Assembly: GCA_017632935.1 (NCBI GenBank)
Contig: JAGBQJ010000057.1
Span: 62,001 to 126,000 of the forward strand
Direction of reading: 5' to 3'
Length of the DNA: 64,000 nt
Origin: Bacteroidales bacterium
Lineage (GTDB): Bacteria > Bacteroidota > Bacteroidia > Bacteroidales > F082
The translations under genes were made by a program, and so were the position numbers. The notes beneath the pieces were generated by a model. It did not search any database. It was not told where the DNA came from and was given only the letters and a program-made list of their open reading frames with translations. This document shows, piece after piece, positions 59,801 to 64,000 of the stretch (positions are counted from its first letter, which is position 1; every line of letters begins with the position of its first letter).

Positions 59801-61451
59801 CGTTCTTCATCATCAGGTTCCAGATGGGCATCTTGGTGTTGACGGTGGTACCTTTCAGTAGTTTGGTTACCAATACCTTAGGCGCGTTGATGCCTTGGTC
59901 GGAGAACTCACCGACTTGGTAGACCTCGTCGGAGCCCACGATGGTGTATTGGTAGGCAACGGCCAGGGTCTGGTTGGCGTTGAGGCTGACATTCAAGGAG
60001 ATGAAGCCCAACTTCGAGTTGAGTGAGAACTCAGTGTTGCTCAGGCGGCGGGCGTTCTCCACTTTCTCGAAGTCGCGGCCCGACACCATGTAGCCCGAAC
60101 GACCAATACGCATGGGGTCATTGCTCATGTAGTTGGTCACCGTGCTGATGTTGCGGATTTGGGTCGTGTCCATGCGGGTGACCAAGTTGTTGGCCGCATT
60201 GCGTGGATATACCTTGCTGTTGGTCGGGTAAACTTCAGGGTTGTAGATCCATGCGTCTTTACCTTCGCCCAAGTCATTCAAAGCGAGTATATTACGTGTG
60301 TTTTGCGTTGAAGTGTTGGTATTGGTGATCCACACCTCGATTTTGGTGATGTTGATGCTTGAGGTGATGGTGGGCAACGTCGACAAGGCGGTCTCATATT
60401 GGTCGCGGAAGTATTGGCTGAGGAAGAAGTGCCGGTTTTCCTCATAGTCCAAGCAGCTGAGTTCGAACTGGTTGGTCTGTGCGCCGCCTTGCACGGTGAT
60501 GTTTTGTGACTCGCTCTCTTGATAGGAAACGATGGACGACACGGTGGTCTTGCCGAACTTCAGTTTCGACTTCACGCCGAACAGCTGTTGCGTGCCCGTG
60601 ATGAGGGTGCTGTTGAGCGGGAAGCTGACGTTACCGGCTTCGAGAAGCTGGATGATTTCGTCTTCCTTGCCTTGGTATTTCAGGTCGAGTTTGTCCTGAT
60701 AGTTGAAGGTCGCCTTGGTGTTCTTGTTGATGTTGAAGTTGATCTTGTCGCCGATTTTGGCAATCACGTTGAGTTGGATGTCCTGTTCGAAGACGAAGTC
60801 GTTGTGGCGTTTGCGGCGATCGGTCATTGAGGGGTCGTCGCGGAAGCTGTGCTTGAAGCCGAAGGTGAGGTCGACGGAGCCTTGGGGACGGATGTCGATG
60901 GTGTTGCTACCGAAGATGGTCTCAAAGGCCTTGCCGCCCACATACAGCGGTGGGATGATGGAGTTGCCGTTGGTGGTCGACCGTGCGTTTTGGCTGCGGC
61001 GTTCTTTCCAGTATTCTTGTATGCCTTTACGGTTTTTGTACTCGAAATACTCGCTTTGCGTGAGGGTGGTGGGCGTGTCGTAGTAGAACTGGCCGATGCG
61101 GCGTTTGAAGGTGTATTGTCCGGTCAGGGGGTCGTAGATGATTTCGGTGTTGAAGTTGTCGGGGTCGTTGAGGTAGAGAGGTGACTTGTTGTTAAGGTCT
61201 TGCAAAGGGTTGCCTGTGTTGACGGGGATGGGGTAGACCATCTTGGTTGTGTCAGGCTCGACGGTGTAGGGGGTAAAGAAAATGTCATACTTGTCTGCTG
61301 CTGTCACACAGAGCGATGGCGATAAGAATAACGCAAGAAGGAAAAGAATTATGAATGCTGAATGCTGAATGCTGAAATGCCATGCTTTGCCCTTATTCTG
61401 CATTCTGCATTCTACATTCTGCATTTCTATATCTTTGTTATATATATTCAT
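53859..61451 (-). CDS. sprA: T9SS outer-membrane translocon protein SprA (Sov)
   Basis: A ~2530-residue protein, in the size range of known SprA/Sov, the very large outer-membrane beta-barrel through which T9SS cargo leaves the cell. Family signs: YDIFFTPYTVEPDTTKMVYP at the mature N-terminus, YFRYKNRKGIQ-like EYFEYKNRKGIQEYW, GKLYINLGDISEDILRDGRK, GRSGYMVSGRDF, YFGMNTATGWSPG and a final TYGGITIRLSLAQ strand. The signal peptide core is FIILFLLALFLSPSLCVTA, but the preceding ~30 residues (MQNVECRMQN, HFSIQHSAF) are encoded by a palindromic repeat (61350-61427). Two Lys/Asp-rich low-complexity loops lie near residues ~1700 and ~2020. It begins 5 bp after ruvA. Confidence 0.95.
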   Translation of the reverse strand: MNIYNKDIEMQNVECRMQNKGKAWHFSIQHSAFIILFLLALFLSPSLCVTAADKYDIFFTPYTVEPDTTKMVYPIPVNTGNPLQDLNNKSPLYLNDPDNFNTEIIYDPLTGQYTFKRRIGQFYYDTPTTLTQSEYFEYKNRKGIQEYWKERRSQNARSTTNGNSIIPPLYVGGKAFETIFGSNTIDIRPQGSVDLTFGFKHSFRDDPSMTDRRKRHNDFVFEQDIQLNVIAKIGDKINFNINKNTKATFNYQDKLDLKYQGKEDEIIQLLEAGNVSFPLNSTLITGTQQLFGVKSKLKFGKTTVSSIVSYQESESQNITVQGGAQTNQFELSCLDYEENRHFFLSQYFRDQYETALSTLPTITSSINITKIEVWITNTNTSTQNTRNILALNDLGEGKDAWIYNPEVYPTNSKVYPRNAANNLVTRMDTTQIRNISTVTNYMSNDPMRIGRSGYMVSGRDFEKVENARRLSNTEFSLNSKLGFISLNVSLNANQTLAVAYQYTIVGSDEVYQVGEFSDQGINAPKVLVTKLLKGTTVNTKMPIWNLMMKNVYNIRAYQIGSQDFMLNIFYNGNSNSTPYGYFTEGSVKGVALLHLMGLDNLTTQNNPIAGGDGVFDFLDHASTQGGTINSSNGRIFFPVLEPFGKHIHEKVFPDEPNLANKYAYDSLYTMTKTSAEQYSEKNKFSLKGYYSSQSGSEISLNAMNVAQGSVTVTAGGVQLVENVDYTVDYTLGRVTILNEGILNSGTPINISLESNNSFSAIRKTFLGTRVEHEFDKDFHAGATVLYLGEKSYTQKINYGEEAIANTIYGADVSYHTEARWLTSFINALPGISTKAPSRINVDGEFARFIPGLSKSASEPGTSYIDDFEGAKSTIDLRLPTLWNLASTPQNQTDLFPEAAANTGLNYGKNRAKLAWYVIDNSVFYDRNSNYRPKNVDNEELSKNSVRQVLETELFPNKDIETGTQTNISVLNLAYYPEERGPYNYDVDPTAYSAGINENGKLKDPKSRWGGIMRKMESIDFEATNIEYIEFWLMDPFADEEFADNPGKLYINLGDISEDILRDGRKFYENGLPTTATVENVDTTMWGRVPIMQDLVGTFSNSSEARQYQDVGYDGLRDEDERSFFEETYLNIVRDRFGEGSGAYSKAYDDPSADNYHYFRSADWDSPDDEVHRSILERYKLYNGPDGNSPADIQQTEGYQSSNSTLPNAEDINGDNTLSESERYYQYEIDLNPAKMVPGQNHIADVFHSGGVSLPNGQISGVTWYQFRIPVRQPDKVVGHIADYSSIRFMRMFVTDFQKPIVLRFATLDLVKGEWRTYSQSIQAPGEYEPNDVSNETTFDISAVSIDENSRRVPVPYVTPPGIQQERVIGMTQTVRINEQALQMTVQNLVDGDGRAIYKTADFDLRQYKYLKMFVHAEAAQEDSPLDDQDLTVFMRIGTDFTENYYEYEVPLKVTPWGTAYTNDVAIWPEINNIDIRLEDLVEVKQRRNEAMNQPNSNVRLNYIYSEKKKKGTVDNKDYYHTIKVIGNPSISDVEAMMIGIRNPKRQNLADTDDGQPKSAVVWVNELRLTDLNSNGGVAATGRIEATLADLGRMSVNGSYSSAGFGALDSRITSNTFEARSAFNVATDLELGKFLPNTGLKIPMHIDYGQNKITPLYNPYDPDIKLNDALAAMNSDEERTEFTSTIHDFTQQKNINFMNVRKERVTKKREGEGGKGKKDDKGKDKEKDKEKDNPRDPNKGGGRGNVPRIHFYDIENFNLSFAYNETFQENTDIKSFLSKTYRGGLGYNFAGNPKPVEPFAKAKWASKPAWQIIKDINFYYAPKTITFNTEMYRFSSEREMRNKSGGIINIIPTYSKQWDWTRNYQLRYDLTKGLTFDYSAQAQAYIYEPAGFVDKSVDPETWQKNQDTIKAELKNLGSVSRYTQNFNANYTLPINKIPIFNWITANATYQGTYNWTAAAKSIQDRLGNAIDNSSNIQGNATLDFTKLYNKVDYLKQVNSPQRRNDGKNNSRDKGNKDNKKDSKDKKDAKDKDDKEGGRPADSTKTTPKTNYGKIVLDNSLRILTLVKKVSGTYSIQQGQTLPGFMPKTDYFGMNTATGWSPGVGFVLGSNFGSDANIYDKAVLHSIGVEDAQRWLTTDSILNAPYIRRRTETMTYRVNTEPLPGIKIDLTGNRNYAESQQHYFRYNGTTDMFDVFTPTNSGNFSMSYFMAATAFVTSDSTSSRLFDNLLDNRKIIAERIARNNPLWIEQVNEYVYDSLAGDYFPKGYGSSSMDVLLYSFIAAYTGRDANTLSLNPFPNIPLPNWNLTYNGLTNIPSINKLFKTVSITHGYKSNYAINAWASNVYFDEDNPIQTYENSDVIIPKYDMTQIVLNEQFMPLVGIDLGLQNSMTINLQYKKSRTLTLSFSNNQLTEVNGREIVIGGGYRIKNLSFNVVPIGGDGKAQTIKNDLVLKLDIGFKKDITILRRIDENNNQVSAGNNKINFYLTGDYNFSQRLSAQAFFKYDLSIPEVANTFRNSTTYGGITIRLSLAQ
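61350..61427. repeat. ATTCAGCATTC/ATTCTGCATTC palindromic repeat at the sprA start
   Basis: Plus strand: GAATGCTGAATGCTGAATGC arm and ATTCTGCATTCTGCATTC arm around ATGCCATGCTTTGCCCTT. On the coding strand it encodes the n-region of the SprA signal peptide, including several possible ATG codons. Confidence 0.85.
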
Positions 61452-61456
61452 CTGGT

Positions 61457-62038
61457 TTACAATATCTTAAGTGCTTCCTTGATCAGGGTCTCGACGTTGG
61501 CGTCGGGCATCTGTTTCAGCAGACGGTCGAGAGCCTTGTTGACGGCGGGTTTGCTGAAGCCCAATATCGTCAATGCTGATAACGCTTCAGTCTTGATTGT
61601 ATTGTCTGCCACGGCGAAAATTTCCGTCGGGAAGTCGTTTTTCTTGAGTTTGTCCTTCAGGTCGATGACGATGCGTTGGGCGGTCTTGGCGCCTATGCCT
61701 TTCACGGCTTGTATGGTCTTCACGTCGTCGTTGGCGATGGCGTTGCTCAACTCGTTGACGGTCAGTGAGCTGAGGATTAGCCTCGCTGTGTTGCAGCCTA
61801 CGCCCGACACGGAGATGAGCAGTTCGAAGAGGTCGCGTTCCTTGGCGGTGAAGAAGCCGAAGAGGTTGTGGGCGTCTTCGAGGATTTGCTCGTGGGTGTA
61901 CAGCTTCACCTCTTCCTTTTCGCCGATGGCGGTGAAGGTGTTGAGCGTGATGTTGATGCAATAGCCGATGCCTTGGTTGTCGAGGACGACGTAGGTGGGT
62001 GATTTTTCAGCTATTTTGCCGGTGATATAGGCGTACAT
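61457..62038 (-). CDS. ruvA: Holliday junction ATP-dependent DNA helicase subunit RuvA
   Basis: A 193-residue protein that binds Holliday junctions and loads the RuvB motor. Domain I starts MYAYITGKIAEKSPTYVVLD with GIGYCINITLNTF; domain II helix-hairpin-helix motifs are ISVSGVGCNTARLILSSL and IQAVKGIGAKTAQRIVIDLK; domain III is the short C-terminal ALTILGFSKPAVNKALDRLL. ATG 62038 gives the canonical start; an upstream extension to 62176 would run through the -7 box (TATTTTTG, minus 62070-62063). Ends 5 bp before sprA. Confidence 0.95.
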   Translation of the reverse strand: MYAYITGKIAEKSPTYVVLDNQGIGYCINITLNTFTAIGEKEEVKLYTHEQILEDAHNLFGFFTAKERDLFELLISVSGVGCNTARLILSSLTVNELSNAIANDDVKTIQAVKGIGAKTAQRIVIDLKDKLKKNDFPTEIFAVADNTIKTEALSALTILGFSKPAVNKALDRLLKQMPDANVETLIKEALKIL

Positions 62039-62062
62039 TTGGGCGCAGTTTGGTTTAAACTG

Positions 62063-62070
62063 CAAAAATA
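62063..62070 (-). promoter_or_regulatory. -7 box of the ruvA-sprA transcript
   Basis: TATTTTTG on the minus strand, 24 bp before the ruvA ATG, followed by GCAG. The nearest TTG is 23 nt upstream (62096-62094), longer than consensus. Confidence 0.5.
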
Positions 62071-62106
62071 TGAAAAATAAGGATAGGGTGGGACAAAAAC
62101 CAAACA

Positions 62107-62135
62107 AAAAAAGAGGACTTTTCAGCCCTCTTTTT
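62107..62135 (-). terminator. Terminator of the lipoprotein gene
   Basis: AAAGAGG/CCTCTTT stem with a further GCT/AGT pairing, then a T run on the minus strand. Confidence 0.7.
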
Positions 62136-62154
62136 CTTGATGTTGAAATGTAGC

Positions 62155-62661
62155 TTATTTGGCTTCCTTTTGGCACTCATGGCCTTCTTCACCTTCGTGC
62201 TTGCAGCATTTCTTTTCGCCGCCGCAGCCTTCGAGGCGCTTCATGACGAGGTCTTTCTGCTCGTCAACGGTCATTTCACCAAATTTCTCCCAAGCGGCCT
62301 TCATCTCGGCGCACTTCTTTTCGCACTCGGCCTTTTGCTCTTCGGTCATCTCGGCCATTTCCTTGCAGACTTGCTCGCCGGCAGCTTCCATCTCAGCCTT
62401 CTTGGCTTCCATTTCGGCGTCCATATTGGCGAAAACCTCAGCGGCCTTCTTGTTCAGTTCGGCCTTGGCTTCGTCGGTCATCTCTTCCCACTTGGCATAC
62501 TCGTCTTTCAGAGCGTGCATGGGGCATTCGTGCTTTTCTTCCACCACTTCAGTCTTGGGCTCCTCAACGGGCTGAGCAGGCTGAGCGGGTTCTTTCGGGG
62601 TGTTTTCGCAGGCCACCATGAAGAGGCAGGCCAGTCCGAGTGTAAGAACTAATTTCTTCAT
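62155..62661 (-). CDS. Glu/Lys/Met/Cys-rich lipoprotein, possible metal-binding
   Basis: A 168-residue protein with lipoprotein signal MKKLVLTLGLACLFMVAC (Cys18). The body after a Pro/Glu linker contains HECPMH near residue 45, resembling heavy-metal-binding CPMH motifs, then a long charged helix (AKAELNKKAAEVFANMDAEM, EAKKAEMEAAGEQVCKEMAE) and a Cys/His-rich tail (CGGEKKCCKHEGEEGHECQ). The combination suggests a periplasmic coiled coil that binds metal ions, but no known family is recognised. A TACTTTTG box lies at 62720-62713. The gene is transcribed alone. Confidence 0.65.
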   Translation of the reverse strand: MKKLVLTLGLACLFMVACENTPKEPAQPAQPVEEPKTEVVEEKHECPMHALKDEYAKWEEMTDEAKAELNKKAAEVFANMDAEMEAKKAEMEAAGEQVCKEMAEMTEEQKAECEKKCAEMKAAWEKFGEMTVDEQKDLVMKRLEGCGGEKKCCKHEGEEGHECQKEAK

Positions 62662-62785
62662 TTTCAGTAAGTTTTAAATGTTGTTTAATGTTGTTTTCTG
62701 TTTTTGAGCGTGCAAAAGTACAAAATATTTCAAAGGTGGGCGAAAAAAATGCGTTTTTTGCAAAAAAATCTTTTTTATAATAAGG

Positions 62786-62816
62786 TTGTTTATTTGTTGG
62801 GGAATGCCTAATTTTG
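62786..62816 (+). promoter_or_regulatory. Promoter of nifJ
   Basis: TTG at 62786-62788, 20 nt, TAATTTTG at 62809-62816, 65 bp before the ATG. Confidence 0.8.
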
Positions 62817-62871
62817 CGGCCAAATTTGAGAACAGCAAAAAATATCAACAAACTAATTCATAAACATTTAA

Positions 62872-64000
<1,129 letters not shown>

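Noticed and set aside
62039-62176. 46-residue extension of RuvA
   Set aside because: RuvA normally begins at MYAYI; the extension includes the promoter and terminator sequences.

Overview
This window looks like a chromosomal segment of a Bacteroidota bacterium, most likely a host-associated Bacteroidales. Three things point there. Many genes are preceded by the Bacteroidota promoter form TTG-N19-21-TAnnTTTG instead of a sigma70-type promoter. Four secreted proteins end in a type IX secretion (T9SS) type A sorting domain, and the giant T9SS outer-membrane channel SprA is encoded here. Several families are typical of the phylum: DUF4271, single-domain M16 peptidase, C10 (SpeB-like) peptidase, GH92 alpha-mannosidase, BspA-type leucine-rich repeat lipoprotein, and the ruvA-sprA-gcvH-vanZ order. 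Species cannot be read from the sequence.

Layout. 1-16.6 kb: a 5'-truncated CotH-like gene, T9SS cargo, an M16 peptidase, an outer-membrane barrel protein with waaA (Kdo transferase), pdxA, a BNR-repeat T9SS protein, a GH92 mannosidase followed by a PPi-type phosphofructokinase, and a C10 protease. 14.1-22.2 kb is a tightly packed minus-strand run: lptF/G-type permease, two GT4 glycosyltransferases, ettA, a zinc-ribbon/DUF4190 protein and the C10 protease. 22.3-31.4 kb: a PAS protein, a YARHG-domain protein, then a two-gene minus-strand operon (beta-helix-like protein plus a 2016-residue T9SS surface protein) whose leader contains a strongly structured RNA candidate. 31.2-32.1 kb: a VapD module between ~100-bp direct repeats. 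32.2-46.6 kb is housekeeping: ackA-pta, DUF4271-hemD-rnpA-yidD, a C-terminal processing protease with an O-antigen ligase-like protein, cdd, a CPBP protease, dusB, a four-helix-bundle gene inside inverted repeats, a HAD hydrolase, a CAT-anticodon tRNA, sdaA and thiL. 46.6-50 kb: a short-transcript candidate with a G10 tract, a small exported protein plus BspA-like lipoprotein pair, and small orphan genes. 50.2-62.7 kb: uvrC, tonB, vanZ, gcvH, sprA, ruvA and a metal-binding-like lipoprotein. The window ends inside nifJ (pyruvate:ferredoxin oxidoreductase).

Together, SprA is the export channel for cargo of the kind made here (503-, 665-, 685- and 2016-residue proteins). waaA, lptF/G and the ligase-like protein build the lipopolysaccharide that T9SS cargo is commonly anchored to. 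nifJ, pta and ackA form a pyruvate-to-acetate fermentation route.

The most unusual feature is the density of short palindromic repeat families. At least five families occupy intergenic gaps, several begin exactly at stop codons, and four copies lie in frame inside proteins (WaaA, the LptF/G permease, the C10 protease sorting domain, and the SprA signal-peptide region). One family forms the terminal inverted repeats around a four-helix-bundle gene, which may be a small mobile element. All calls come from reading the sequence; no database search was run.
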